A stretch of DNA of 64,000 nucleotides from Corynebacterium confusum. GTDB taxonomy: Bacteria; Actinomycetota; Actinomycetes; Mycobacteriales; Mycobacteriaceae. The stretch is from the NCBI RefSeq assembly GCF_030408715.1, contig NZ_CP047202.1, positions 2,089,907-2,153,906 of the forward strand, written 5' to 3'. Of this stretch, positions 29,169 to 39,487 are shown in pieces. A model generated the notes under the pieces. It worked only from the letters and a program-made list of their open reading frames with translations, was not told the origin of the DNA and did not search any database. Every line of letters starts with the position of its first letter. Position 1 is the first letter of the stretch. The position numbers and the translations under genes are program-made.

Positions 29169-30113
29169 ATGCATGTTGCCAAGAACAAACTCGTCCCCGT
29201 CGCCCTTCTCGCCGCCGGCGCGCTGACCTTAAGCGCCTGCTCCGGCCCAGGCACCGGCGGCGACGACGATGGCACCTTGAAGGTGGTCGCCTCCACCTCC
29301 ATCTGGGCCGACGTGGCCCAGGCGGTCGCGGACAGCTCCCCGAATCTGGACGTCGAGGTCCAGGCCCTGGTCGAGGGCAACGACGTCGATCCGCACCACT
29401 TCGAACCCACCGCCGCGGACCTGGCCCGGGCCAACGAGGCCGATGTGGTCATCGCCAACGGCGGCGGCTACGACGCCTGGATGTACCAGGCCTTGAGCAA
29501 CCAGGACGACATCATCTCCGCGCTGCCGCTGACCGAGCACGGCGCCCTCGACGAGGAACCGGACGTCATGACGGCCACCGAGGCCAAGGAACACCCGGGC
29601 GAGGTCACCAACATCGAGGGCAACGAGCACATCTGGTACGACGCCGCCGCCATCGAGAAGGTCGCGCAGGAAACCGCCGACCGCCTCAACGAGCTCTCCG
29701 AGACCACGGACGCCTCCGCCGACGCGGTGGTCCAGGAGGCCGAGGCCATCCAGGACAAGCTGGCGAATGTCGGTTCGTTCCGCTACGCCCAGACCGAGCC
29801 TATCGCCGACTACCTGATGAAATACACCCCGGCGACGGACTCCACGCCGGACGGCTACCGCAAGACCACCGTCGCCGAGGGCGAACCCACCGCCGCGGAC
29901 CTGGCCCGCTTCCTGGGCGAGGTCAACGAGGACAAGGTGGATGTGCTCATTTATAATCCTCAGACGGAAACGGATCTCACCGCCCGTATCAAGGACGCCG
30001 CCGAGGACAAGGACCTGCCCATCGTCGAAATCGGTGAGACCCCACCGAAGGACACGAATTTCTTGGACTATTACGAACAGGTGGTGGATGATCTCACCGC
30101 GGCGAGCAAATAA
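29169..30113 (+). CDS. znuA: Zinc (metal) ABC transporter substrate-binding lipoprotein
   Basis: A 314-residue cluster-9 binding protein with a signal peptide and lipobox (ALTLSACSG). It has the family sequence VVASTSIWADVAQAV, the ligand His pair in DVDPHHFEPTAADL, and a His in NEHIWYDAAAIE. No His-rich loop is present. Zn rather than Mn is inferred from synteny with the Zur-regulated cg2911-2913 genes of C. glutamicum and from the upstream site. The ATG at 29169 has GGGGGA just before it. First gene of a three-gene operon. Confidence 0.87.
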   Translation: MHVAKNKLVPVALLAAGALTLSACSGPGTGGDDDGTLKVVASTSIWADVAQAVADSSPNLDVEVQALVEGNDVDPHHFEPTAADLARANEADVVIANGGGYDAWMYQALSNQDDIISALPLTEHGALDEEPDVMTATEAKEHPGEVTNIEGNEHIWYDAAAIEKVAQETADRLNELSETTDASADAVVQEAEAIQDKLANVGSFRYAQTEPIADYLMKYTPATDSTPDGYRKTTVAEGEPTAADLARFLGEVNEDKVDVLIYNPQTETDLTARIKDAAEDKDLPIVEIGETPPKDTNFLDYYEQVVDDLTAASK

Positions 30114-30818
30114 ATGGCGCTAGTTAGCTTCACCGACGCCGCGGTTGACCCGCTGTGGTCCGGGCTCAGCCTGGACATCCAGCCCGGCGACTTCATCGCC
30201 CTGCTGGGCCCGAACGGCGTGGGCAAATCCACGCTGCTGGGCACCATCCTGGGCACCCGCCAGCTCACCGGCGGGCGCGTCGACGTCGACGCGCGCGTGG
30301 GCTTTATCCCGCAGCAGCGCATGTTCCCCGCCGAGCTACCGATGCGCGCGCGGGATCTGGTCTCCCTGGCGCTCGCACACGGGGTGGTCCGCAACCGCCG
30401 GGCCGACCGCGCCCGAGTGGACGAGCTGCTCGCCGCAGTCGGTGCCACCGGGATCACCGACCGCCGGGTGGGCCGCCTTTCCGGCGGCCAACAGCAGCTG
30501 GTGCGCCAGGCTCAAGCCCTGGCCCAGGACCCGCAGCTCATCCTGGCGGACGAGCCGCTGCTCTCGCTCGATCCCGCCCGGCAGCAGGCCACGGTGGCCC
30601 ACCTGCAGCGCTTGAGGAAGGAGCACGATACCTCCATCGTCTTCGTCACCCACAGCATCAACCCGGTGCTCGACGTGGTCGATCACGTGCTCTACCTCGC
30701 CCCGCAGGGCCACGTCTTCGGCACCGTGGACGAGGTGATGCGCTCCGAGGTGCTCTCCGAGCTCTACGGGACAAAGGTCAAGGTTATTGAGGTCGACGGA
30801 AGGATGCTGGTGGTCTAA
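30114..30818 (+). CDS. znuC: Zinc ABC transporter ATP-binding protein
   Basis: A 234-residue ATPase with Walker A LLGPNGVGKSTLLG, Q-loop region GFIPQQRMFP, signature LSGGQQQLVRQ and Walker B LILADEPLLSLD. It energizes uptake with the membrane partner next to it. The ATG directly abuts the znuA stop, and its own stop overlaps the next start as TAATG, indicating coupled translation. Confidence 0.92.
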   Translation: MALVSFTDAAVDPLWSGLSLDIQPGDFIALLGPNGVGKSTLLGTILGTRQLTGGRVDVDARVGFIPQQRMFPAELPMRARDLVSLALAHGVVRNRRADRARVDELLAAVGATGITDRRVGRLSGGQQQLVRQAQALAQDPQLILADEPLLSLDPARQQATVAHLQRLRKEHDTSIVFVTHSINPVLDVVDHVLYLAPQGHVFGTVDEVMRSEVLSELYGTKVKVIEVDGRMLVV

Positions 30819-31696
30819 TGGAATTCTCCCGCTTTATCGAAGACACCCAGTACCTGCTCTCCGTCGACTTCGTCCAGAATTCGCTGGTGGCTTGCGCCCT
30901 GCTGGGCGTCCTATCGGGCGTGATGACCTCGCTCATCGTGCTGCGCCAGATGTCCTTTTCCGTGCACGCGACCTCTGAGCTCGCCCTGATGGGCGCGGCC
31001 GCCGCCCTGCTTTTCGGCCTGAACATCGGCTTCGGCGCGGTCGCCGGCGCCATCGTGGCGGCCATCGTGCTGGCCACGCTCGGCTTCAAGGGCCAGCAGG
31101 ACAGCGCTATCGGCGTGGTGATGAGCTTCGGCCTGGGCCTATCGGTGCTCTTTATCCACCTCTACCCCGGCAACGCCACCACCGCGATGACGCTGCTGAC
31201 CGGGCAAATCGTCGGCGTGTCCCAGGCCTCGGTCTGGTGGCTGGCCGGCACCACCGCCCTGGTCGTCGCGGCCGTGGCCCTGTTCTGGCGGCCGCTGCTC
31301 TTTTCCTCCGCGGACCCGGCCATGGCCGCGGCCGCCGGCGTGCCTGTGCGCAGCCTCTCCGTCCTCTTCGCCATCCTGGTGGGCCTGGCGGCCTCCCAGT
31401 CGGTCCAGATCGTCGGCTCCCTGCTGGTCATGGCCCTGCTGATCACGCCCGGCGCGGCGGCGGTCCAGATCACCTCTTCGCCCGTGCGCGCCGTGCTCTG
31501 GGCCACCGTCTTCGCCGAGATCTCCGCCGTCGGCGGCCTGGTGCTCTCGCTGGCTCCGGGCCTGCCGGTTTCCGTGTTCGTGACCACCATTTCTTTTGTC
31601 ATTTACCTGTTCTGCCGGGCCATCGGCTGGCGTCGCGGGCGCCATGCCCAGCGCGACGAGACCGCCACCCAGCAGCACTGTTCGGCGCAGGACTAG
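30818..31696 (+). CDS. znuB: Zinc ABC transporter permease
   Basis: A 292-residue ABC-3 family membrane protein with about eight hydrophobic helices. Family segments include FSVHATSELALMGAA and VQIVGSLLVMALLITPGAAA. It forms the channel of the ZnuABC-type importer. A His- and charge-rich cytoplasmic tail (RRGRHAQRDETATQQHCSAQ) follows the last helix. Confidence 0.92.
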   Translation: MEFSRFIEDTQYLLSVDFVQNSLVACALLGVLSGVMTSLIVLRQMSFSVHATSELALMGAAAALLFGLNIGFGAVAGAIVAAIVLATLGFKGQQDSAIGVVMSFGLGLSVLFIHLYPGNATTAMTLLTGQIVGVSQASVWWLAGTTALVVAAVALFWRPLLFSSADPAMAAAAGVPVRSLSVLFAILVGLAASQSVQIVGSLLVMALLITPGAAAVQITSSPVRAVLWATVFAEISAVGGLVLSLAPGLPVSVFVTTISFVIYLFCRAIGWRRGRHAQRDETATQQHCSAQD

Positions 31697-31714
31697 GGAC
31701 TAGACTGGCAGGTT

Positions 31715-32581
31715 ATGGGATACACGTTGCACCGGGAAGAACTAGAACACCAATCTAGGACGCGCAAATACCTGCTCAGAGAGCCCGATAACCTCCCGGA
31801 CAACCCGGACATCGTGCTGTATTTCCACGGTTCCTTACAGTCTGCGAACGTCTCCCGCCGGTTTACCAACGGCACCTTCGACGAGCTGGCCGAAAAATAC
31901 GGCTGCTTGGTGGCCTACCCGGACGGGGTGGACCGCCACTTCAACGACGCCCGCGGCATCCTGCCGGTCACCGCGCGCGAGGAAAACGTCGACGACGTCG
32001 GCTTCACCCGGGCGCTGGTCGAGCGGCTGCGCCGCGACTACTCCGCCGGGCGCGTTTTCGCCTGCGGGTACTCCAACGGCGGGCAGATGGTCCTGCGGCT
32101 CCTCTTCGACGCCCCCGGGCTGCTCAGCGCTGCCTGCATCTTCGCCTCGACGCTGGGCCGCGGCGACAACCACCGCCCCAGCAACCCAGACTCCGCCCTG
32201 CAGCCGACCCCGGTCCTGCTGCTGCATGGCACCGCGGACCCGTATGCCCCCTATGCCGGCGGCACGGCCGGGCTGGACGCCCAGCGCACTCGCGGGGAGG
32301 TCACCTCCGCCGGCGAGACCGCCGCCCGGCTCGCCGAACTCAATGGCTCTTCCCCCTCCCCGGCGACCAGCCGGCCCTACCCTGGCGTGCGCGCCGAAAC
32401 CTGGGACGGAGATGCCCCCGTGGTGCTGTGGACCATGGAGGGGCTAGGCCACGTGGTGCCGTCGGGCAACGAGGTCGACCCGCGGCTGGGCCCCAACACC
32501 CAGGACTTCATCGCGGCCGAGGTGGCCGCGGATTTCTTCGGCCTAGCCGGCCGCGCGGCGCTGCCGGGCGAATTCGGATAG
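31715..32581 (+). CDS. Alpha/beta-hydrolase, polyhydroxybutyrate depolymerase/LpqC-like esterase
   Basis: A 288-residue hydrolase. An oxyanion-type segment [10 protein letters not shown], the nucleophile elbow GYSNGGQMV, the Asp in [15 protein letters not shown] and the His in GLGHVVPSG complete a triad. It resembles the LpqC / feruloyl esterase group of CE1. No signal peptide is seen, unlike secreted depolymerases, so a cytoplasmic esterase is likely. Substrate unknown. Its last 39 bases overlap the 3' end of rlmB on the other strand. Confidence 0.8.
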   Translation: MGYTLHREELEHQSRTRKYLLREPDNLPDNPDIVLYFHGSLQSANVSRRFTNGTFDELAEKYGCLVAYPDGVDRHFNDARGILPVTAREENVDDVGFTRALVERLRRDYSAGRVFACGYSNGGQMVLRLLFDAPGLLSAACIFASTLGRGDNHRPSNPDSALQPTPVLLLHGTADPYAPYAGGTAGLDAQRTRGEVTSAGETAARLAELNGSSPSPATSRPYPGVRAETWDGDAPVVLWTMEGLGHVVPSGNEVDPRLGPNTQDFIAAEVAADFFGLAGRAALPGEFG

Positions 32582-33490
32582 CACGGCGCCGGCCGCGACG
32601 GAGGCGTTCAGAGACTCCACGCCCGCGGCCATCGGGATGGACATGATGACGTCGCAGTTCTCCCGCACCAGGCGGGAGATCCCCTTGCCCTCGGAGCCGA
32701 TGACGATGACCACCGGGTCAGTGCCGCCGTCGTAGCTGTCCAGGGTGTGCTCGCCGCCAGCGTCAAGGCCGACGACCTGGTAGCCGTTCTTCTGGAACTG
32801 TTGCACCGTGCGGGTGATATTGGTGGCGCGCGCCACCGGCAGGCGGGCCGCCGTGCCCGCCGAGGTGCGCCAGGCCACCGCGGTGACGGATGCGGAGCGG
32901 CGCTCCGGGATGATGACGCCGTGGCCGCCAAAGGCCGCCACCGAGCGCACCACCGCGCCCAGGTTGCGCGGGTCGGTGATGTTGTCCAGGATGACGAACA
33001 TCCCGGTCTCCCCGGTGTCCTGGACCTGCTGCATAAGAGCCTCGACCTCGGCGTACTTGTAGGGCGGGATCTGCAGGCCAATGCCCTGGTGCATACCGTT
33101 GCCGGTCATGCGATCCATCTCGTGGCGCGGCACCTCGTGGATGGGCACATTGCGGGTGTTGCACATGGCCACCGCCTCGGACAGGCGCTCGTCGTTCTTG
33201 GTGCCCTGGGCGATGTAGAGCGCCGTGGCCGGCACGCGGGCGTGCAGGCACTCGATGACCGGGTTGCGGCCCACCACCATCTCCGGGGTCTCCTTGACGT
33301 GGCGCCCGGAGTCGCGGCGCTGGCGGGCCAGCTTCGCCTTGTGCTTGGCGTGGTAGACGCGGTCCTCCGCCTTGGGCGTCGGTCCCTTGCCCTCCAGGCC
33401 GCGACGGCGCTGCCCGCCGGAGCCTTTAATCTGGCCCTTCTTGTTGGTCTTGCGGGTGCCTGCCCCGCCGCGACCGTGCGTGCGTGCCAA
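32543..33490 (-). CDS. rlmB: 23S rRNA 2'-O-methyltransferase, RlmB/TrmH family
   Basis: A 315-residue SPOUT enzyme with a basic amino extension ([20 protein letters not shown]), a substrate-binding domain ([20 protein letters not shown]) and the knotted SAM domain ([53 protein letters not shown]). It probably methylates G2251-type positions of 23S rRNA. It is the equivalent of M. tuberculosis Rv3579c and follows cysS on the same strand, as there. Confidence 0.93.
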   Translation of the reverse strand: MARTHGRGGAGTRKTNKKGQIKGSGGQRRRGLEGKGPTPKAEDRVYHAKHKAKLARQRRDSGRHVKETPEMVVGRNPVIECLHARVPATALYIAQGTKNDERLSEAVAMCNTRNVPIHEVPRHEMDRMTGNGMHQGIGLQIPPYKYAEVEALMQQVQDTGETGMFVILDNITDPRNLGAVVRSVAAFGGHGVIIPERRSASVTAVAWRTSAGTAARLPVARATNITRTVQQFQKNGYQVVGLDAGGEHTLDSYDGGTDPVVIVIGSEGKGISRLVRENCDVIMSIPMAAGVESLNASVAAGAVLSEFARQRRAAG

Positions 33491-33520
33491 TGGTGGTCCT
33501 TCCTGAGTTTTTAAAAAGTC

Positions 33521-34906
33521 TTAAGACAGCTGCCAGGTGGCGCCGTCGGGAGTGTCCGTGACCGTAATGCCCGCCGCGGCCAGCCGGTCGCGCACCGCGT
33601 CCGCGGTGGCGAAGTCCTTGTCCTTGCGAGCCTGGGCGCGCCGGTCCAGTTCGGCCTGGACCAGCTGATCCAGGGCGGCATCGGCAGCCGACGAGTTCGC
33701 GTCCGCCGCCCACTTCTCATCCAGCGGGTCGAAGCCCAGGACCGCGGCCATGGCGCGCACGGAGCCCGCTAGCTTCCTGGCGTTATCCTCGTTGCCGGCG
33801 GCCAGCTCCTTGTTGGCCGCACGGACCGTGGTGTGGATTTCGGCTAGCGCCTTGGGCACGGCGATGTCCTCGTCCATCGCGGCGCCGAAGGCCTCAGTCC
33901 ACTCGCCCAGCGCCAGGTCCGGGAAACGGTTGACCAGGTCCTCGATCCGGCGGTAGCCGGCCGCGGCCTCGGTGAGCGCGGCCTCGGAGTATTCCAGCAC
34001 CGAGCGGTAGTGCGCGGAGCCTAGATAATAGCGCAGTTCCACGGGCCGTACTAATTCCAGCATGTTGTCCACGCTGAGCACGTTGCCCAGGGACTTCGAC
34101 ATCTTCTCGCCCGCCATGGTCACCCAGTGGTTGTGCATCCAGTACCGGGCGAAGCCGTCCCCGGCCGCATGCGACTGCGCCATCTCGTTCTCGTGGTGCG
34201 GGAACTGCAGATCCAGGCCGCCGCAGTGGATATCGAACTCGGAGCCCAGGTAGTAGGTGGACATCGCCGAGCACTCCAGGTGCCAGCCCGGGCGGCCCTT
34301 TCCCCACGGGGTGGGCCAGGCAGGCTCGCCCGGCTTGGCGGCCTTCCACAGCGCGAAGTCCAGCGCGTTGCGTTTGCCGGCGTTGTCCGTCTCGCCCTGC
34401 TCCATCTCCTCGACGCGGTTGCCGGACAGGCTGCCGTAGTCGGAGCCTTCCGCTTGGGTCCAGGCGTTAACGTCGAAGTAGACCGAGCCATCAGCCGCGT
34501 AGGCGAAGCCGTTGTCGATGAGCCGCTGCATGTAGTCGACCATCTGGGTCACGAACCCGGTCGCGCGCGGCTCCACGGACGGCGGCAGCACGCCCAGCAT
34601 GTTGTAGGCGGCGGTGAACTCGCGCTCGTAGGTGGACACCCACTCCCACCAGGGGCGGCCGTTGTCGGCGGCCTTGGTCAGGATCTTGTCATCAATATCG
34701 GTCACGTTGCGCACGAAGGCCACGTCCCAGCCCTTGGCCATGAGCCAGCGGCGCAGGATGTCGAAGGCGACCCCCGACCGCAGGTGCCCGATGTGCGGCT
34801 TGGCCTGCGGGGTGGCCCCACACAGGTAGACCGACACATGGCCGGGGCGAAGCGGCTCAAAATCGCGGAGGTTACGGGACGCAGTGTCATAGATACGCAA
34901 AGTCAC
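33521..34906 (-). CDS. cysS: Cysteinyl-tRNA synthetase
   Basis: A 461-residue class I synthetase. The zinc and HIGH region is [18 protein letters not shown] and the KMSKS loop is [14 protein letters not shown]. Full length and the carboxyl helical and anticodon-binding domain separate it from the shorter MshC ligase of mycothiol synthesis. Synteny with Rv3580c supports CysS. Confidence 0.96.
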   Translation of the reverse strand: MTLRIYDTASRNLRDFEPLRPGHVSVYLCGATPQAKPHIGHLRSGVAFDILRRWLMAKGWDVAFVRNVTDIDDKILTKAADNGRPWWEWVSTYEREFTAAYNMLGVLPPSVEPRATGFVTQMVDYMQRLIDNGFAYAADGSVYFDVNAWTQAEGSDYGSLSGNRVEEMEQGETDNAGKRNALDFALWKAAKPGEPAWPTPWGKGRPGWHLECSAMSTYYLGSEFDIHCGGLDLQFPHHENEMAQSHAAGDGFARYWMHNHWVTMAGEKMSKSLGNVLSVDNMLELVRPVELRYYLGSAHYRSVLEYSEAALTEAAAGYRRIEDLVNRFPDLALGEWTEAFGAAMDEDIAVPKALAEIHTTVRAANKELAAGNEDNARKLAGSVRAMAAVLGFDPLDEKWAADANSSAADAALDQLVQAELDRRAQARKDKDFATADAVRDRLAAAGITVTDTPDGATWQLS

Positions 34907-34938
34907 AACAGCAATTCTACCTAACCGTATCTGCCGTC

Positions 34939-35685
34939 CTAGTTGGGCTTATTCGCCTCCGCGAACTCGTAATAATCGCGGTTGCGCAAGCCAGCCGCGG
35001 CGGCCGCGTCCACCACCACCGTGGCGTGCCGGTGCCACTGCAGGATGGAGGCCGGACACGCCGCGCTCAAGGGTCCTTCCACCAGCCCGGCGACCGCGTT
35101 CTGCTTGTTTGAGCCAGTGGCAATCAGCAGCAGGTGCCCGGCGCACTGGATGGTGCCCAGGCCCTGCGTGACGACGTGGCGCGGGACCTCGTCGGTGGAG
35201 GCGAAGAAGCGGGAATTATCCGCCACCGTCTGCGGGTGCAGCGTCTTCCAGCGGGTCAGGGAGTTGAGCGAACTGCCCGGCTCGTTGAAGCCAATGTGCC
35301 CGTTTTGGCCCACCCCCAGCAGTTGGCAGTCGATGCCGCCGGCCGCCGCGATCTCGTCTTCGTAGCGCTCCGGCGCGCCCGCGTCCGGCACGTGCAGCCG
35401 CGCCGGCTCGACCCCGAGCGGGTCGATGAGCTCACGGCGCAGCGTGTGGTAGTAGCTCTGCGGGTGGTCGTGGTCCAGCCCGACGTATTCGTCCAGGGCG
35501 AAAAACTCCACCCCGTCGGCCTGAAGGCGGTCGGCCCGCGCGCGGGCGATGAGCTCGGCGTAGGTGGCCAGCGGCGTCGACCCCGTGGCCACCCCGATGA
35601 CCCCGCCGGGGCGGAAATAACCGCCCAGGATGTCCGCGGCCACCGTCGCGACCTCCGCCGCGCTGTGCCGGATGATGACCTCCAT
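34939..35685 (-). CDS. nagB: Glucosamine-6-phosphate deaminase NagB
   Basis: A 248-residue enzyme that converts glucosamine-6-phosphate to fructose-6-phosphate and ammonia. It shows [33 protein letters not shown] and [22 protein letters not shown] lies upstream of the ATG at 35685. It is last of nagE-nagA-nagB. Confidence 0.95.
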   Translation of the reverse strand: MEVIIRHSAAEVATVAADILGGYFRPGGVIGVATGSTPLATYAELIARARADRLQADGVEFFALDEYVGLDHDHPQSYYHTLRRELIDPLGVEPARLHVPDAGAPERYEDEIAAAGGIDCQLLGVGQNGHIGFNEPGSSLNSLTRWKTLHPQTVADNSRFFASTDEVPRHVVTQGLGTIQCAGHLLLIATGSNKQNAVAGLVEGPLSAACPASILQWHRHATVVVDAAAAAGLRNRDYYEFAEANKPN

Positions 35686-35733
35686 GCTTGCCGCCTCCTG
35701 TCCTTTCGTCTCGCCTACTACCGCGTGCCCCTA

Positions 35734-36873
35734 TTATCCCCGCAATCGCGTGCCGCCGGCGAAAACGGTGCGGACGGCCCCGGCGGGGTCGAATTCCACG
35801 AATTCCGCGGGCTGGCCGACCTGCAGGCCGCGCGCCTGGTCCAGGCCCAGCAGGCGGCCGGGGTTCACCGCTGCTGCCCGCGCCGCGGCGGCCGCCCCGT
35901 GGCGGGTGCTAAATCGCGTGAACTGCTGGGCCAGGGTGCTCGTCCCGCCCGCGATGGCGCCGTCGACGCCGGCCAGCCGCGCCACCCCGCCGGCGACGAC
36001 GACGTCGAGCGGGCCCAACCGGTAGGCCCCGTCCGGCATGCCCGCGGCCTCCATCGCGTCGGTGACCAGGACCAGGCCGTCGCCGGCGCAGGCGGCGATG
36101 ACGTCCACGGTCCCATCGGCCAGGTGCACGCCGTCGCCGATGGCTTCCACGGCCACCTCGCCGCGGGCGGCGGCCGCGAGCATGGCGCCCACGGCCCCGG
36201 GCTGGCGGTGGTGCAGCGGCGGCATGGCGTTGAACAGGTGCGTGGCCGTGACCCTCGCCCCGCGGGCCACCGCGTAGTCAAGGATCTCGGCCGTGGTGGC
36301 GAAGTCCGCCGTGGTGTGCCCCAAGGAGACGATGACGCCGTACTCGACGCAGGCGTCCACCAGCGCCCGGGCGTGGGGCGTTTCCGGGGCGAAGGTCAGC
36401 TGGCGGACCGCACCCGCGCCGCGCTCCAGGATGCGGCGCAGCATGGCCGGGTCGCCGTCCTGGATGCGGTCCGGGGCCTGCGCCCCGCACTTGGCGGTGT
36501 GGATGAACGGGCCCTCCAGGTGGATCCCATCCACCACGCCCTCGGCCACCAGCGGCGCCAGTACTCCGACCTGGCGGGTCAGCTCCTCCTCCGTCCCGGA
36601 GACCAAGCTCGCCAGGAGGTGGACGCTGCCCTGCTGGCGGTGGAATTCGGCCGCTTGCCGACATTCAGCGAGCGTGCCCGTGGGGAAGGCCCCGCGCGCC
36701 CCGCCGTGATTGTGGACATCCACCAAGCCCGGCGCGATAATCCCCAGCGTATCGGGGGATGACTCGAGGCGCTCAACGCTTTCGATTACGCCCTCGGCAT
36801 CCACGCGCACCTGCGCGGGGTAGGGCTCGGCCTGGCCGTCGGTGAGCCGAGCGGCGACGGCAAAACCGGCCAT
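35734..36873 (-). CDS. nagA: N-acetylglucosamine-6-phosphate deacetylase NagA
   Basis: A 379-residue amidohydrolase that removes acetate from GlcNAc-6-P. Metal and substrate residues are visible in APGLVDVHNHGG, GIHLEGPFIHTAKCGA, SLGHTTAD, ATHLFNAMPPLHHR and LVTDAMEAAG. Its start overlaps the nagE stop as TAATG. It feeds NagB, which is 48 bases downstream. Confidence 0.95.
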   Translation of the reverse strand: MAGFAVAARLTDGQAEPYPAQVRVDAEGVIESVERLESSPDTLGIIAPGLVDVHNHGGARGAFPTGTLAECRQAAEFHRQQGSVHLLASLVSGTEEELTRQVGVLAPLVAEGVVDGIHLEGPFIHTAKCGAQAPDRIQDGDPAMLRRILERGAGAVRQLTFAPETPHARALVDACVEYGVIVSLGHTTADFATTAEILDYAVARGARVTATHLFNAMPPLHHRQPGAVGAMLAAAARGEVAVEAIGDGVHLADGTVDVIAACAGDGLVLVTDAMEAAGMPDGAYRLGPLDVVVAGGVARLAGVDGAIAGGTSTLAQQFTRFSTRHGAAAAARAAAVNPGRLLGLDQARGLQVGQPAEFVEFDPAGAVRTVFAGGTRLRG

Positions 36874-38960
36874 TAGCGGTACTCCACTTCCATGACGTGC
36901 TGGCCCACGGCCACATCTCCGGTGCGGATCAGCGTGGTCTCAGCGACTTTCTTCTTGTTGGTCACGACCACCGGGGTGGTCAGGTCGATGCCGCGCTCGC
37001 GCAAGGCGGCCGTATCCACCTGCACCAGCGGGTGGCCCGGCTCCACCGCGTCCCCGCGGCTAACCAGGACCTCGAAGCCCGCCCCGCGCAGGCCCACGGT
37101 GTCCATGCCGATGTGGACTAGTACGTCCAGCCCCTCGGCGCTGCGCACCGCGACGGCGTGCTTGGTCTTGGCCACCATGATGACTTCGCCGGCTACCGGG
37201 GAGGCCACGACCAGCTCGTCCTCGTTGCCCGGCACGATGGCGAAACCGGGGCCCACCTGGCCGCCCGCGAAGGCTGGATCCGCCACCTCCTCCAGCGGGA
37301 TGGCCTTGCCCTCGGTGGGCGCGGACAGCTCCGTCATCCCCGCCTTCTCCGGGGAGGCAGTCGCGGGAGCTGGAGCGGGAGCCGCGACCGCCACCGGGTG
37401 CTCCATCTGGCGCCGCACCTCGTCGTGGACGAACTGCACGTTGGGTCCGATGATGACCTGCACGCCCTTGGCCGACGGCCGGTACACCCCGGCCACGCCC
37501 GCAGATTTGAGCGTCTGCTCCTCCACCCGCTGCGGATCGTGCACGGTGGTGCGCAGACGCGTGGTGCAGTATTCCATCGTGTTGATGTTTTCTGCCCCTC
37601 CGAGGCCGTCCAGGATCCGGGCGGCCTGCGCGACCACTTTGTCGTCGCCTTCCGCGCCGTCAGCCCCGTCGCTCGATCCGTCTTCCTCGTCGCCGCGGCC
37701 CGGGGTCTTCAGGTTGAACTTGCCGATGAGGTAGTAGAAGAACCCGAAGTAGATGAAGAAGTAGGCCACGCCCATCACGAGCAGCATCCACCACTGGTTG
37801 GCCAGCGGGTTCTGCGAGGACAGCAGCATGTCGAAGAAGCCGGCCGAAAAGCCGAAGCCCGCCGTCCAGTCGAAGAAGGAGGCGATAGCCATGGAAATAC
37901 CCATCAGGATCGCGTGCACCACGAACAACAGGGGTGCTACGAACATGAAGGAAAACTCGATGGGCTCGGTGACACCGGTGAGGAAGGAGGCCAGCGCCCC
38001 GGCCAGCATCAGCGAGCCGACCACCTTGCGGCGTGACGGCTTGGCGCGCAGCGTCATCGCCAGCGCCGCGCCCGGCAGGCCGAACATCATCACGGGGAAA
38101 AAGCCCGCCTGGTACTGGCCGACAACGCCGATGACCTCGCAGCTCGAGCCGTCCCAGACGCCGGGGCAGGAGGTGGCATCGCCAGCCGCCTGGGCGGCGG
38201 CCAGGGTGTCCGCACCACCCAGGAACTTGCCGATGTCGTTAATTCCGACCACGTCGAACCAGAAGATGGCGTTCAGCGCGTGGTGCAGGCCGGTCGGGAT
38301 GAGCAGGCGGTTGGACACGCCGTAGACGCCCGCGCCGATGGCGCCCATGCCCTGGATCCACTGGCCGAAGTTGAAGAACGCGGTGTAGAGCACTGGCCAC
38401 AGGAAGTAGAAGACCCCGGCCAGCGCGATGGAAAACAGGGAGGTCAGGATGGGCACCAGACGCCGGCCGGAGAAGAACGCCAGCGCGTCCGGCAGCTTGG
38501 TGGCGTGGAAGCGGTTATAGGTCCAGGCGGCGAGCACGCCGACGAAAATGCCCAGCAGCACGTTCGCCGGACCAACCGCGTCCCAGCCCTGGGCCGCCCA
38601 GTCGAGGGCTTGGTCGCCCTCCAGGGCGGCAGGGTCCTCGATGCCGCGGTAGTTGGCCACGGCCTCCGGGCCGACCAGCTTGGTGACGGTGAAAAATCCG
38701 AGGAAGCCCGATAGCGCGGCCGCGCCGTTGGAGTCCTTGGCCAGGCCGAAGGAGATGGCGATGGCGAAGAGCACGCCGAGGTTATCCAGCACCGCCCCAC
38801 CGGCCTGCTGGAAGACGGAGGCCAAAAAGCTTAAGCGTTCACCTCCCCGGGCGTCGAGAAAATAGCCGATGCCCATCATCAGCGCCGCGACCGGCAGCAC
38901 CGCCACCGCGCCCATCAGCGCCTTTCCGAGCTTTTGCAGCGGTCCCATGACTTTATCCAT
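36873..38960 (-). CDS. nagE: PTS N-acetylglucosamine transporter, EIICBA fusion NagE
   Basis: A 695-residue single-chain PTS permease. EIIC covers about residues 1-400 (amino start MDKVMGPLQKLGKALMGAVA). EIIB carries its phospho-Cys in NTMEYCTTRLRTTV near residue 463. EIIA carries the His in VHIGMDTVGLRG near residue 618. It takes up and phosphorylates GlcNAc. The specificity is inferred from family resemblance and from nagA-nagB in the same operon. The frame is open upstream, but the ATG at 38960 has AAGGAG and begins the family sequence. No adjacent nag regulator is seen. Confidence 0.92.
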   Translation of the reverse strand: MDKVMGPLQKLGKALMGAVAVLPVAALMMGIGYFLDARGGERLSFLASVFQQAGGAVLDNLGVLFAIAISFGLAKDSNGAAALSGFLGFFTVTKLVGPEAVANYRGIEDPAALEGDQALDWAAQGWDAVGPANVLLGIFVGVLAAWTYNRFHATKLPDALAFFSGRRLVPILTSLFSIALAGVFYFLWPVLYTAFFNFGQWIQGMGAIGAGVYGVSNRLLIPTGLHHALNAIFWFDVVGINDIGKFLGGADTLAAAQAAGDATSCPGVWDGSSCEVIGVVGQYQAGFFPVMMFGLPGAALAMTLRAKPSRRKVVGSLMLAGALASFLTGVTEPIEFSFMFVAPLLFVVHAILMGISMAIASFFDWTAGFGFSAGFFDMLLSSQNPLANQWWMLLVMGVAYFFIYFGFFYYLIGKFNLKTPGRGDEEDGSSDGADGAEGDDKVVAQAARILDGLGGAENINTMEYCTTRLRTTVHDPQRVEEQTLKSAGVAGVYRPSAKGVQVIIGPNVQFVHDEVRRQMEHPVAVAAPAPAPATASPEKAGMTELSAPTEGKAIPLEEVADPAFAGGQVGPGFAIVPGNEDELVVASPVAGEVIMVAKTKHAVAVRSAEGLDVLVHIGMDTVGLRGAGFEVLVSRGDAVEPGHPLVQVDTAALRERGIDLTTPVVVTNKKKVAETTLIRTGDVAVGQHVMEVEYR

Positions 38961-38998
38961 GGCGCTTTTACTCCTTAGCTTTATTAAGACCGGGAGAC

Positions 38999-39487
38999 CT
39001 AGTCCCGGTAGGAATACACCAGGGCGGTGGCAATCGCCGCGCGGCCTTCCTTGCGGCCGGTAAAGCCCAGGTGATCGGTGGTGGTAGCGGAAACGCTCAC
39101 GGGAGCGCCCAGGACCTCGGTGAGGGTGCGCTCGGCCTCCTCGCGCCGCGGCCCCATCTTCGGGGTTTGCCCGATAAGCTGCGCGGACGCGTTGCCAATC
39201 CGGTAGCCGTGCGCGGCCAAGTAGTCCCGACACTCGGTGAGCAGGCGGGCCCCGGATACGTTGTCGTATTCGGCCCGGCCCACGCCCACAAACGAGCCCA
39301 GGTCCCCCAGCCCCGCAGCCGACAGGAGGGCGTCCACGAGGGCGTGGGAGACCACATCCCCGTCGGAGTGGCCCTCACAGCCGTCGTCGTCGGCGAAGAG
39401 CAGGCCGGCAATCCAGCAGGGCTTGCCGGCCTCGATTTGGTGGGCGTCGCTAGCGATGCCCACCTTGGGCAGGATCGGTTCGTTCAT
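38999..39487 (-). CDS. ispF: 2-C-methyl-D-erythritol 2,4-cyclodiphosphate synthase IspF
   Basis: A 162-residue MEP-pathway enzyme for isoprenoid precursors. Metal ligands are in [11 protein letters not shown] and [15 protein letters not shown]. Amino start [20 protein letters not shown] at 39487. Its 5' end overlaps the last 38 bases of ispD. Confidence 0.95.
   Translation of the reverse strand: MNEPILPKVGIASDAHQIEAGKPCWIAGLLFADDDGCEGHSDGDVVSHALVDALLSAAGLGDLGSFVGVGRAEYDNVSGARLLTECRDYLAAHGYRIGNASAQLIGQTPKMGPRREEAERTLTEVLGAPVSVSATTTDHLGFTGRKEGRAAIATALVYSYRD

Noticed and set aside
33521..34906. MshC (mycothiol ligase) instead of CysS
   Set aside because: Length, tail domain and position beside rlmB and ispF fit cysteinyl-tRNA synthetase.
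35134..36762. A 542-codon + strand frame opposite nagB and nagA
   Set aside because: Spans two certain genes and their intergenic gap antisense; no domain.
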